Positions 17,315 to 25,685 of a DNA stretch of 64,000 bases are shown one piece after another. The DNA is from Bacteriovoracaceae bacterium (lineage in GTDB: Bacteria; Bdellovibrionota; Bacteriovoracia; Bacteriovoracales; Bacteriovoracaceae). The translations under genes and the position numbers were made by a program. The stretch's first letter is position 1. Every line of letters starts with the position of its first letter. The DNA is taken from positions 62,001-126,000 of the forward strand of contig JAMPXB010000007.1 in NCBI GenBank assembly GCA_023701435.1, given 5' to 3'. The notes beneath the pieces are model-generated. The model was not told the DNA's origin. It saw nothing but the letters and a program-made list of their open reading frames with translations, and did not search any database.

Positions 17315-17331
17315 AGCAGAATTCGTGCCAA
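17315..17331 (-). promoter_or_regulatory. sigma-54 promoter for microprotein B unit
   Basis: Minus-strand TTGGCACG-AATT-CTGCT, with one mismatch to YTGGCACG-N4-TTGCW and the correct GG-N10-GC spacing. It has the same TTGGCACG and CTGCT blocks as the promoter of microprotein A, so both probably answer to the same activator. The next 247 bases up to the plus-strand gene at 17579 hold no gene; the short inverted repeat around 17385-17425 could be an enhancer site but cannot be assigned. Confidence 0.8.
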
Positions 17332-17578
17332 TGTTGTTTGAATAAAATTTCCAAGACTTAGAATGATTCAGATCATGAATCGGGGCCACACTGGCCATCT
17401 GATCTGTCACCAGTGCCACTGTGGGGGCAAAAACCTGAGTGCTTCTCCCTGATGATAAAACATTTGATAAAAATTTTTTCGTGTAGGTATTGTGAAGTCT
17501 TTTTTTCTATGAAACCATCTTTTTAAGATAGGAATTAATGATTAGTTCCTTACTCAATTCACCAGGAGGGTGACGTTC

Positions 17579-17839
17579 ATGAATCCACACTACTACCTCA
17601 TGAAAAGTAAAAAGATTCTTCGTCTGGAACAAGAAGAATCATTCTCTTCCTTGCCACTCAGTATTCGTGAAAGAGTTTTAGATCAGGACAACATCGTTAT
17701 GTTTGATCAAGAGCAGGCCAACTGGCGTGTGGTGATTTTTCGTGATGAAATTTTAGATGTGGAAGAGTACAGCGAGTGGCTGACGACTCCTGAGGCCCTC
17801 TTGGAAGAAGAAGCCGAGTTAGAGCTCATTGCCAACTAA
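17579..17839 (+). CDS. small acidic protein of unknown function
   Basis: 86 residues, no signal peptide, with a Glu-rich C-terminus (ALLEEEAELELIAN). The ATG at 17579 is chosen because AGGAGGG is 8 bases upstream; the in-frame GTG at 17570 overlaps that site. No family is recognised. It lies 130 bases before the sigma factor gene on the same strand, with a weak hairpin between, so a regulatory link to the sigma factor is possible but unproven. Confidence 0.6.
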   Translation: MNPHYYLMKSKKILRLEQEESFSSLPLSIRERVLDQDNIVMFDQEQANWRVVIFRDEILDVEEYSEWLTTPEALLEEEAELELIAN

Positions 17840-17850
17840 TCATGGCAATC

Positions 17851-17887
17851 GGGCAGTCATTTAAGCCCTTAAATTAAATGGCCCTTT
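17851..17887 (+). terminator. hairpin between acidic protein and sigma factor genes
   Basis: GGGC(AGT)CATTTAA / TTAAATGGCCC with a 9-base loop and a 3-base bulge, followed by only TTT. It may partly separate the two genes. Confidence 0.4.
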
Positions 17888-17969
17888 AGCTAACCCCTTA
17901 GACTTACGCACCTGTAATATTCGGGCCTCGTTTTGTGTGACAATGCTCACATTCAAACGGAGGCCCACA

Positions 17970-18674
17970 GTGCAGACAAAAAATAACCCACAAGATACTT
18001 CTCGGCAGGAAATCATAAAAAATTTTATGCCCACTATTCGCTACTGGGCCAAGCACTATCACTATCAGTATCACCAGGTCTTAGAATTCGAAGACTTAGT
18101 CATGGTAGGAATCATCGGATTAATCGATGCCATGAATAAGTATAAGAAAGATAAGCAGAATCAATTTAAAACCTACGCTGAGTTCAGAATCCGCGGAGAA
18201 ATCATTGATGAGCTCAGAAAACAAGACTGGATGACCCGTTCTGAAAGAAACAAGCAGAAAAAATATAAGAAGGCCAAAAACAATCTGACTGAGGAATTGG
18301 GAAGAGCTCCCACTTCGGTTGAAATGTCCAATGTGCTGCCCTTTAAATCAAGAGACATGATTCGTCTGGAGCAATATGAAAGCGGTGACACCATTAAGCA
18401 GTATGTTGAAGGAGAAACGTTTCAGCAGACGAGTCTTGAGAACTCTGAGTTTGAAAATTACTCCCTGAAAAAAACTTTGGGTGTGGTGATGGATGAGCTG
18501 CCTCGAACCATGAGACTGATTGTGACCTTGAAATACTTTGAGGATTTAAACTTCTTTGAAATTTCCAAAGTGGTCAATCTCTCAGAAGGACGAATCTGTC
18601 AGCTTCATGCTGAGGCACTTAATATGCTGAAGGGATATATTGAAGAAGAGAAGATTGATATTCTGGCGGCCTAA
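17970..18674 (+). CDS. RNA polymerase sigma factor, FliA/sigma-28 family
   Basis: About 234 residues. Region 2 is recognisable as ILEFEDLVMVGIIGLIDAMNKYK and FKTYAEFRIRGEIIDELRKQDWM; region 3 as ERNKQKKYKKAKNNLTEELGRAP; region 4 as LKYFEDLNFFEISKVVNLSEGRICQLHAEAL. This is the FliA/WhiG layout, and the protein probably directs motility or developmental genes. The start is GTG at 17970, because GGAGG is 6 bases upstream; the longer frame from 17937 lacks a site. It ends overlapping the convergent DTW-domain gene by 4 bases. No anti-sigma FlgM homologue is visible nearby. Confidence 0.88.
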   Translation: MQTKNNPQDTSRQEIIKNFMPTIRYWAKHYHYQYHQVLEFEDLVMVGIIGLIDAMNKYKKDKQNQFKTYAEFRIRGEIIDELRKQDWMTRSERNKQKKYKKAKNNLTEELGRAPTSVEMSNVLPFKSRDMIRLEQYESGDTIKQYVEGETFQQTSLENSEFENYSLKKTLGVVMDELPRTMRLIVTLKYFEDLNFFEISKVVNLSEGRICQLHAEALNMLKGYIEEEKIDILAA

Positions 18675-19285
18675 TCAAGACTAAAGTCGCCAGAGCGGGC
18701 CTTCTGCGTGTTAGTTACCCAGGCGCGGAAAAAGGCCATGAGCTTTTCGGTGATATGAGTTCCTTCCAAAATTCCTAAAGCGTGGGCCATGGCCTCATAG
18801 GTGGACACCCACTCCGGATGCTGCGCTTTCCGCAGTCCATACTCGGCCAGGATACCTTCCGGAAGTTTCACTGCTGGCAGTTGACTGAAACCTTCTTCCC
18901 GCTGTCTGACCTTTCTCGCCTGCTGCCAGTTACCGTCAGGGATGATTAAATGATAAGGACCAGGATATTTCGCTTTGAAGTCATCATTAAGTTCCAAGGC
19001 GTCTTCATGAGGATAGAGAAATAACGGGCGTCCGCTTCTTTCCAAAATGGGCCCGGATTCAAACTTCTCATTCATCCGACCGCGAATCATGATCTGTGCC
19101 TGATCAGGCAGCATTTTCTGGGCAAACTGGGCGGTATTTGATGTGAGCTTCAGCTCTCTGACATGAACCACCAGCGAAACATTGGTCTCAATCGTAAAAG
19201 GCTTAATGTGTTCACAGACACAGAAGTAAACATTTACTCTACAATTGGGGCAACGATTAACATGCCCTGCTCTACGCTGGCTCAT
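18671..19285 (-). CDS. DTW-domain protein (tRNA acp3U-type transferase)
   Basis: DTW-domain proteins (TapT, DTWD1/2) transfer an aminocarboxypropyl group from SAM to a uridine in tRNA. The N-terminal zinc cysteines (RCPNCRVNVYFCVCEH) and the C-terminal RKAQHPEWVSTYEAMAHAL motif are intact. The signature D-x-T-W reads DGNW in PDGNWQQARKV, so Thr is replaced by Asn; activity may still be normal. The 204-residue length fits. It converges on the sigma factor gene. The modified tRNA position is not predictable here. Confidence 0.8.
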   Translation of the reverse strand: MSQRRAGHVNRCPNCRVNVYFCVCEHIKPFTIETNVSLVVHVRELKLTSNTAQFAQKMLPDQAQIMIRGRMNEKFESGPILERSGRPLFLYPHEDALELNDDFKAKYPGPYHLIIPDGNWQQARKVRQREEGFSQLPAVKLPEGILAEYGLRKAQHPEWVSTYEAMAHALGILEGTHITEKLMAFFRAWVTNTQKARSGDFSLD

Positions 19286-19348
19286 ATGAAACTTGTCGGA
19301 TAAAATTAAGGGAAATCATGACGCACATCCTAATGGAAGGAGTTTCAA

Positions 19349-19828
19349 ATGGCAAAATCTGTTTTTGATTATTCAGTCAGGGACATTAATGGGCAGGAAG
19401 TTCCCCTTTCTCAGTATAAGGGTAAGTTCCTTCTGATCGTTAATGTGGCCAGTAAATGCGGTTTTACCCCTCAATACAAGGGCCTGGAAGAGCTGTTTGA
19501 GGAGTTAAAAGATCATGTGGTGGTCTTAGGGTTCCCCTGTAATCAGTTTGGTTCTCAGGAGCCAGGGGACGCCGAAGAGATTAAAAACTTCTGCTCACTT
19601 ACCTATGATGTAAAGTTTCCGCTCTTTGATAAAGTCGATGTGAATGGAGACAACGCTGCACCTTTGTATCAATTCTTAAAAGATGAGCGTCCCGGTCTCT
19701 TGGGCTCCAAGGCTATCAAATGGAACTTCACTAAATTTCTGGTGGATCGTGAAGGCCGGGTCATCAAGCGCTATGCCCCTACTGACAAACCGGAAGATAT
19801 CAAAAAAGATTTGTCAAAATTGCTCTAG
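19349..19828 (+). CDS. glutathione peroxidase family protein
   Basis: Reduces hydroperoxides, in bacteria usually using thioredoxin rather than glutathione. The catalytic Cys37 lies in NVASKCGFTPQY, the Gln in FPCNQFGSQEPG and the Trp in IKWNFTKFLVD, so the tetrad is complete. The second Cys in FPCNQFG is the usual resolving residue of thioredoxin-dependent types. No signal peptide, so it is cytoplasmic. AAGGAG precedes the ATG. The fatty-acid oxidation operon starts 72 bases downstream. Confidence 0.92.
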   Translation: MAKSVFDYSVRDINGQEVPLSQYKGKFLLIVNVASKCGFTPQYKGLEELFEELKDHVVVLGFPCNQFGSQEPGDAEEIKNFCSLTYDVKFPLFDKVDVNGDNAAPLYQFLKDERPGLLGSKAIKWNFTKFLVDREGRVIKRYAPTDKPEDIKKDLSKLL

Positions 19829-19847
19829 TATTCTCTTTTAGAGTTTT

Positions 19848-19895
19848 CTCCTTCATCAGAGTACAATGTTTCTTATTTCTGATCTGATGAAGGAG
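19848..19895 (+). promoter_or_regulatory. inverted repeat covering the fadJ-like ribosome-binding site
   Basis: Perfect 13-bp arms CTCCTTCATCAGA (19848-19860) and TCTGATGAAGGAG (19883-19895) with a 22-base loop. The right arm contains the AAGGAG that serves the ATG at 19901, so if both arms are transcribed the ribosome-binding site is hidden. The loop contains TACAAT, a possible -10 box; if transcription starts there the left arm would act as DNA (operator) instead. Either way it is a likely control site for the fatty-acid oxidation pair. Confidence 0.6.
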
Positions 19896-19900
19896 TCATT

Positions 19901-22045
19901 ATGTTATTTAACGGTCAGGCATTCCGCCTAGAATCTCTCCCCAATGATATTTTAAAAGTTACTTACGATTTAAAAGATCAATCCGCCAACGTTCTTAATG
20001 CTGTTTCCCTGAAAGAAATGGGTGAAATGCTTGAGGTCATTAAAAAGCAAAATGCCAAGGGCCTGTTGTTTACTTCTGGAAAGCCTAGTGGATTTATCTT
20101 TGGTGCCGACATCACAGAATTTCTTGGGCACTTTAAGAAAACCGAAGAAGAGATGAAAACCTGGATTGCAGGAATTAATAAAATTTTTAACGGCTATGAA
20201 GATCTTCCCTACCCGAAAGTGGCCTTAGTTAATGGTTTTGCTCTCGGTGGTGGCTGTGAAGTCGCTCTGACTATGGACTATCGTCTGGCCACTCCTAAGG
20301 CCTCCATGGGTCTTCCAGAAACAAAACTAGGAATCATTCCTGGCTGGGGTGGGACTGTTCGTTTGCCAAGACTCATTGGTGCTGATCACGCCATTGAGTG
20401 GATCACCAGTGCCAAGTACTATAAAGCTGAAGAGGCCCTTAAATTCGGCGCCATTGATGGCATCATCGAAGACGCTAAACTAGAAGCGGCCGGTTTAAAT
20501 TTACTGGAAAAATGTATCCGTGGTGAGCTTGACTGGAAGTCACGAGTCCAGCAAAAAAAATCTCCGCTAAAACTCGATAAGATTGAATCCATGATGAGCT
20601 TTGATGGCTCCAAAGGATTCGTGGCAGCGATGGCGGGACCAAATTATCCGGCACCAGTGAAAGCTGTGGAGACGATGCAAAAAGGCGCTCGTCTAAATAG
20701 AGATGAGGCCCTGGTATTTGAGCATGAAACTTTCGCCGCTTGTGCGAAAACAAAAACGGCAGAATGCCTGACTCAGGTTTTTCTTGGAGACCAGTACTTA
20801 AAGAAAGTTTCCAAAACAGTCACGCAAAACGCTAAACCCACTCAATTAGGCGCCGTACTTGGTGCAGGAATCATGGGTGGTGGTATTGCTTATCAATCTG
20901 CTTCAAGTGGTGTTCCGGTTCTGATGAAAGACATCAAGCACGAGCAGCTTGATCTTGGTATGAATGAGGCCGGTAAACTTCTTTTAAAGTCAGTGGAGCG
21001 CAAAAAAACGACTCCGGAGAAGATGGCGAAAATTATCGCCAGCATCACTCCCACTCTTTCCTACGCAGACTTTAATCAGACCCAGTTTGTGGTTGAAGCG
21101 GTGGTGGAAAATGAAAAAGTAAAAAAAGCGGTTCTCGCCGATGTGGAGAAGATGACTTCTCCCGAGACCATCCTCGCCTCTAACACTTCAACCATTTCGA
21201 TCACCAAGCTTGCCCAGGATTTGACCCGCCCTGAAAAATTCTGCGGCATGCACTTTTTTAATCCCGTTCACAAAATGCCCTTAGTGGAAATTATCCGTGG
21301 AGAAAAAACTTCAGAGGAAACCATTGCTCAGGCAGTGAACTATGCCAACCAGATGGGAAAAACGCCGATTGTAGTCAATGACTGTGCAGGCTTTTTAGTT
21401 AACCGAATCCTCTTTCCTTACTTTAAGGGCTTTGTTCATCTGATTGAAGATGGTGTGGATTTTCAGCGCATTGATAAAGTCATGGAAAAGTTCGGCTGGC
21501 CTATGGGGCCGGCCTATCTCTTGGATGTGGTTGGTATTGATACCGGTGTTCATGCTTCAAAAATTATGGCCGAGGCCTTCCCTGATCGCATGGCCTACTC
21601 TACTAAAACCATTCTTGAAATCATGTATGAAAATAAACGCTTCGGTCAGAAGAATAATCTCGGCTTCTACGAGTATGAAATGGATAAGAAAGGTCGCCCC
21701 GTTAAAAAAGTTAATCCGGCCGTTTATGAACTCATTAAACCAGTGGTTAAAAAGACGGTAGAAGTCACCGATGAAGATATCATCATGCGTATGATGATTC
21801 CGATGATTGTTGAATCATCTCGCTGTCTGGAAGATAAAATCGTTAATTCTCAGGTGGAAGTGGACATGGGTCTTCTTCTGGGTCTGGGCTTTCCTCCTTT
21901 CCGTGCCGGTGCTCTTAAGTATGCCGACACTATTGGTTTAAAAAATCTGGAAAATGAAAGCAAGAAGTACCACCAAATCGGTCACATGTATGAGTTCACT
22001 CCATTCATGAAAGGTTTGGCGGCCGAGAACAAAACTTATTATTAA
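19901..22045 (+). CDS. fatty-acid oxidation alpha subunit (enoyl-CoA hydratase / 3-hydroxyacyl-CoA dehydrogenase)
   Basis: A FadB/FadJ-type multifunctional enzyme of beta-oxidation. Residues 1-190 form the crotonase domain, with both catalytic glutamates visible in LGGGCEVALTMDY and GLPETKLGIIPGWGG. From about residue 310 is the NAD-binding domain (AVLGAGIMGGGIAY), with the catalytic His in MHFFNPVHKMPLVEII, then the dehydrogenase C-terminal domains. The 714-residue length is typical. The thiolase follows after 12 bases. Translation may be controlled by the hairpin at 19848-19895. Whether it is the B (aerobic) or J type cannot be settled here. Confidence 0.92.
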   Translation: MLFNGQAFRLESLPNDILKVTYDLKDQSANVLNAVSLKEMGEMLEVIKKQNAKGLLFTSGKPSGFIFGADITEFLGHFKKTEEEMKTWIAGINKIFNGYEDLPYPKVALVNGFALGGGCEVALTMDYRLATPKASMGLPETKLGIIPGWGGTVRLPRLIGADHAIEWITSAKYYKAEEALKFGAIDGIIEDAKLEAAGLNLLEKCIRGELDWKSRVQQKKSPLKLDKIESMMSFDGSKGFVAAMAGPNYPAPVKAVETMQKGARLNRDEALVFEHETFAACAKTKTAECLTQVFLGDQYLKKVSKTVTQNAKPTQLGAVLGAGIMGGGIAYQSASSGVPVLMKDIKHEQLDLGMNEAGKLLLKSVERKKTTPEKMAKIIASITPTLSYADFNQTQFVVEAVVENEKVKKAVLADVEKMTSPETILASNTSTISITKLAQDLTRPEKFCGMHFFNPVHKMPLVEIIRGEKTSEETIAQAVNYANQMGKTPIVVNDCAGFLVNRILFPYFKGFVHLIEDGVDFQRIDKVMEKFGWPMGPAYLLDVVGIDTGVHASKIMAEAFPDRMAYSTKTILEIMYENKRFGQKNNLGFYEYEMDKKGRPVKKVNPAVYELIKPVVKKTVEVTDEDIIMRMMIPMIVESSRCLEDKIVNSQVEVDMGLLLGLGFPPFRAGALKYADTIGLKNLENESKKYHQIGHMYEFTPFMKGLAAENKTYY

Positions 22046-22057
22046 GAGGTAAACTAT

Positions 22058-23224
22058 ATGAAAAATGCAGTAATTGTTGATGCCGTCAGAACTCCCATGG
22101 CAAGATCCAAGGCCGGAAATTTTAGAAATGTCCGTGCTGAAGAACTCTCCGCCCATCTGATGCGTGAAATCTTAAAGCGTAACCCCCAAGTAAATCCTGG
22201 TGAAATCGAAGATATTATCTGGGGTTGTGTGCAACAAACTCTCGAGCAGTGTTACAACATCGGAAGAAACGCCGCTCTTCTCACTGATATTCCTAAAACA
22301 GTTTCGGCCCAAACGGTAAACCGTCTTTGCGGCTCATCCATGACTGCCATTCACATGGCCGTGCAGGGAATCTGGTCAGGCCAAGGTGACTTCTATCTTT
22401 GTGGCGGTGTTGAGCATATGGGACATGTTCCTATGACTCATGGAGTGGACTTTAACCCTGCTCTCGCTAAGACCACTTCCAAGGGTGCGGGCTCCATGGG
22501 ACTCACCGCTGAACTCCTGGGACGCATGCATGGAGTGACCCGTCAGCAACAAGATGAATTTGCTGCGGCTTCTCACCGCAAGGCCCATGAAGCAACCCTT
22601 AAAGGCCGCTTTAAGGATGAGCTCGTTCCAACTCTGGGACACGATGACTTTGGTGTGCCTTCCCTTATCATCATTGATGAAGTGGTAAGACCGGAGACCA
22701 CCGTTGAATCACTCTCCAAGCTTCCAGCTGTCTTCGATCCCAAAAATGGAACGGTCACGGCCGGAAACTCTTCCGCTCTGTCCGATGGAGCTTCTTGCGT
22801 CATTATCATGTCAGAAGATAAGGCCCGCGCTCTAGGACTTAAGCCTTTGGCGAGGATCGTTTCCATGGCCAGCACTGGCTGTGAGCCTAGTATCATGGGC
22901 TATGGCCCGGTATCGTCATCTAAGAAGGCGCTAGAGCGTGCCGGACTCAAGATTGATCAAATGGACATCGTAGAGCTTAATGAAGCCTTTGCCGCTCAAT
23001 CTATCCCGGTCTTAAAGGACTTAGGCCTTTTGGATGTGGTCGATAAAAAAGTTAATTTAAACGGCGGTGCCATTGCTCTGGGTCACCCACTCGGTTGCTC
23101 AGGTGCGAGAATCACCGGAACTCTCGCCCACCAACTTCGCCAGAGCAACAAGAAGTATGGACTGGCCACCATGTGTATTGGATTAGGTCAGGGTGTTGCT
23201 ACAGTTATTGAAAATCTCGATTAA
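22058..23224 (+). CDS. acetyl-CoA C-acyltransferase (FadA-type thiolase)
   Basis: Last step of beta-oxidation, cleaving 3-ketoacyl-CoA. The nucleophilic Cys is in [14 protein letters not shown], and the other active-site blocks are [27 protein letters not shown] and [10 protein letters not shown]. 388 residues, as in FadA. It forms an operon with the upstream alpha subunit and is closed by a strong intrinsic terminator. GAGG lies before the start. Confidence 0.93.
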   Translation: MKNAVIVDAVRTPMARSKAGNFRNVRAEELSAHLMREILKRNPQVNPGEIEDIIWGCVQQTLEQCYNIGRNAALLTDIPKTVSAQTVNRLCGSSMTAIHMAVQGIWSGQGDFYLCGGVEHMGHVPMTHGVDFNPALAKTTSKGAGSMGLTAELLGRMHGVTRQQQDEFAAASHRKAHEATLKGRFKDELVPTLGHDDFGVPSLIIIDEVVRPETTVESLSKLPAVFDPKNGTVTAGNSSALSDGASCVIIMSEDKARALGLKPLARIVSMASTGCEPSIMGYGPVSSSKKALERAGLKIDQMDIVELNEAFAAQSIPVLKDLGLLDVVDKKVNLNGGAIALGHPLGCSGARITGTLAHQLRQSNKKYGLATMCIGLGQGVATVIENLD

Positions 23225-23231
23225 TTTCTTT

Positions 23232-23265
23232 CCCCCACAGCTTTCTCAGTTGTGGGGGACTTTTT
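23232..23265 (+). terminator. intrinsic terminator of the beta-oxidation operon
   Basis: CCCCCACA / TGTGGGGG stem with an 11-base loop, then AC and TTTTT, 7 bases after the thiolase stop. Confidence 0.9.
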
Positions 23266-23272
23266 CTTAGCA

Positions 23273-24718
23273 CTACAATAAGAATTTCAAAATCCAAGAT
23301 GGCAGGAAGATCATTTTCATCAACATCACGTCTTTTTCGGTAGACCCAAAAACGCTCTTGGTATTCCCGTCTCGATCACTGGCCGTTCCATCTTTATTGA
23401 TCTTAATCCCGCTGTGAGCGAGATGCATGATTTCATTTTTAACCAGCTGGGTGAATTCATTATTGCCCTTACAAAACAGCGCCATTTCTGAATTATAAAA
23501 ATTGGAACGATTATCAATATTGTAAGTTCCAATCATCGCCTCAGAGGAATTTGAATATTCATAGACCTGGATTTTGGAATGAGTCCCCCATTTAGCGTTT
23601 TTAATACTCTCCTCCAGCTCAGGATTATCATTGGTGTAAAGACCATCGTGCAGATAAATGTGAATGCCCTTATTGACCCACTTAAAGACCTCAAAATAAA
23701 GATTGGCGGCAACATAAACCGCGTCAGTGGATGCCAGGGAGTTTGTATAGATGCTGATTTCAACATTTTTTTCCAGCAAGGACTTTAAAAGACGGTTTGA
23801 GTGCTTATTGGCAATCAGATAGGGCGAAGAAATCAGAATGCTTTTATCTACCTCGCCCAATTTATCAAAAAGGGTTTTTCGGACGAATTTATATTTTTCA
23901 TCATAATTGGGTTTAAGCCGTGAGATAAAAGTCGCCCCGGGCCCGTCTGTGACATAGGTGGTTTCCGGACAAACATACATCTTCCTCGAGTCCAGAATCT
24001 TCTTACCAACGGTTGAAAGTTTTTCCCGGGCCAGGATTTCTTCTTCTGTCTCAGCGAGAAACTCTGCAGCCTTGGTTGATTCTTCATTAACTTTAGAAAG
24101 TTTCGGCCGTTGTGAAATCTTATGATCAAAGAACTTTTCAAAACTCTCACGCATGACCGGGACAATTGGTCCTCTGACATAAATATCCGTGTCATTGAAA
24201 TTAAAATGAGAAGAGAGATCAAAATATTCATCTCCAATATTTCGTCCACCAGTGATGGCCTCTTTATCATCAACTACAATTAACTTCCGGTGATTGCGAA
24301 ATTGAACAGTACTAAGTCGAACAATTGAGGCTTTGTTATAAAAACGAACATCGATATTGTATTTTGCAAGTTCCTTGGCGTAGTACTCATCAAATTGAAA
24401 GATCGGCATTGATTTATCAACCAAGATCCTGACATTAACCCCCCGTTTAGCGGCTTCCACCAGCTCTCTGGTAAAAATCTTTCCTGCCAGATCCACGTTA
24501 TAAATAAAATATTCTACTTCAATTGTTTTAGTGGCCCTTCTGATCATCTCCAAACGAAGCTCAAGTGCGGCCATCCCGTCAGTGATAGACATCACCTCAT
24601 TATTGAGATCAACCTGCTTCTGATAAAAGGGATGAGGAATCATATCCGACAAAGGCGTCTGGGCCCTGGTATTGGGAGATAATGAAAAAAAGAGGATAAG
24701 TCCTAACAGGATTTCCAT
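23273..24718 (-). CDS. secreted phospholipase-D-superfamily protein
   Basis: 481 residues with a signal peptide (MEILLGLILFFSLSPNTRAQ) and two PLD repeats, as in cardiolipin synthases and bacterial PLD lipases. The first HKD motif is canonical (H143-R-K145 ... D150 in NHRKLIVVDDKEAITGGRN). The second reads HSKIQVYE, where the usual Asp is Glu, followed by AMIGTYNIDNRSNFYNSE. It probably acts on phospholipids in the periplasm, perhaps on prey membranes. AAGGA precedes the ATG. A sigma-54-like promoter lies ~80 bases upstream (24799-24815), and an imperfect inverted repeat (CAATTTAGAC...GTCTTAAATTG) lies in the leader. Confidence 0.82.
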   Translation of the reverse strand: MEILLGLILFFSLSPNTRAQTPLSDMIPHPFYQKQVDLNNEVMSITDGMAALELRLEMIRRATKTIEVEYFIYNVDLAGKIFTRELVEAAKRGVNVRILVDKSMPIFQFDEYYAKELAKYNIDVRFYNKASIVRLSTVQFRNHRKLIVVDDKEAITGGRNIGDEYFDLSSHFNFNDTDIYVRGPIVPVMRESFEKFFDHKISQRPKLSKVNEESTKAAEFLAETEEEILAREKLSTVGKKILDSRKMYVCPETTYVTDGPGATFISRLKPNYDEKYKFVRKTLFDKLGEVDKSILISSPYLIANKHSNRLLKSLLEKNVEISIYTNSLASTDAVYVAANLYFEVFKWVNKGIHIYLHDGLYTNDNPELEESIKNAKWGTHSKIQVYEYSNSSEAMIGTYNIDNRSNFYNSEMALFCKGNNEFTQLVKNEIMHLAHSGIKINKDGTASDRDGNTKSVFGSTEKDVMLMKMIFLPSWILKFLL

Positions 24719-24798
24719 ATCAATTCCTTTACAGTCGTAAACAATTTAGACACTCGAGAGGTCTTAAATTGATTCAAAGCTATTTATGGAATGATATG

Positions 24799-24815
24799 TG
24801 CAAACAAGTGGCCAA
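24799..24815 (-). promoter_or_regulatory. possible sigma-54 promoter for PLD-like gene
   Basis: Minus-strand TTGGC-CACTTGT-TTGCA with exact GG-N10-GC spacing. The -24 and -12 cores match, but the ACG after TTGGC is CAC. Less secure than the two microprotein promoters. Confidence 0.5.
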
Positions 24816-24819
24816 GAGG

Positions 24820-24862
24820 AGTTACTATGACTTAACCCTTGGATTAAGTCATAGTAACTTTT
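24820..24862. terminator. 16-bp perfect stem between PLD-like and lipoprotein genes
   Basis: AGTTACTATGACTTAA (24820-24835) pairs exactly with 24844-24859 around an 8-base loop. It is 20 bases past the end of the minus-strand lipoprotein gene and immediately upstream of the PLD promoter. The T-run (TTTT) lies on the plus-strand side, so on the minus strand it would rely on the long stem to insulate the two genes. Confidence 0.6.
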
Positions 24863-24878
24863 GAAAATTTTATTTTTA

Positions 24879-25382
24879 TTACAATTCGCAACTAGTCCGC
24901 ATGATCACACGGCTATTACCGAGGAAAGTCATCTGACGAATCATGTGTGTTCCTTCCTCTACATAACCCTTCCACATCCAGACCCCTGTCAGACCACTGC
25001 CGCTATTTAGTCGTTTCATTTCATAAGAGCCTGCTCCAGTCATCAGCACTAACTTGTCTCCACGAAGGGCAAAACGATAAACTTCACCATTTTTGACCTT
25101 CGTCTCACAAGAAATACGACGCCCTTGATTGGAGGAAGTTTTATCGGCCAGAAACTGGATATCAGCATCTGTGATCTTCACCGGAACATCGATCATTGAT
25201 TCCAGAAGATCGACACCTTCTCCATCGGCCCCTCTTATCGACTCGCAGGCCACGGCCCTCCCATTTAAATTACATGAATCAGATTCGGCGGTTGCAGATA
25301 GGGACTTAGAGGATCCTCCTCCACCATCCTTGCCACAGGAAACTGAGAGCACCAATAAAAACATCAGGGAAGCGAGTCTCAT
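24879..25382 (-). CDS. lipoprotein of unknown function
   Basis: 167 residues with a clear lipobox (LVLSVSC, lipidated Cys16), then a Gly/Ser linker (KDGGGGSSKS) and a compact domain with three further cysteines (DSCNLNGRAVACES, SCETKVK, RTSCEL). AAGGAG precedes the ATG. No known domain is recognised; the pattern of a conserved Cys pair and short beta-strands suggests a small lipocalin-like or beta-sandwich fold, which is a guess. It is probably monocistronic. Confidence 0.65.
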   Translation of the reverse strand: MRLASLMFLLVLSVSCGKDGGGGSSKSLSATAESDSCNLNGRAVACESIRGADGEGVDLLESMIDVPVKITDADIQFLADKTSSNQGRRISCETKVKNGEVYRFALRGDKLVLMTGAGSYEMKRLNSGSGLTGVWMWKGYVEEGTHMIRQMTFLGNSRVIMRTSCEL

Positions 25383-25685
25383 ATTTTCTCCTTGGATTAA
25401 TAAAAGTCGCTCGGGAACCTATCAGGAAAAAAGAGAAAAACATCATATAAAATTCTTACACTTTTCACTCTGAAATCGTGACACAAACAAGAAGTTGCAC
25501 AGCAAATCTTATGTTCAAAAACGCGTCTTCATTTTTTTTGAGTGCATGATGTAGGTGAAAATTTTCAAGAAAAAGCTAAAGGTCTACTGGAGATAAAAAA
25601 TGTCAAATTAGGCCATAGACAATAAACCAATCATATGTTTTATATACCCAACAATTATTTGTCTTAACATAAAAGGTATTACGCT
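25383..25685 (+). other. intergenic promoter region of the TonB-dependent receptor
   Basis: 303 bases between divergent genes. I find no further gene here. The stretch before 25686 is very AT-rich with possible -10 hexamers (TATATA near 25640), but no Fur box, no cobalamin riboswitch and no other known element could be identified. Confidence 0.4.
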
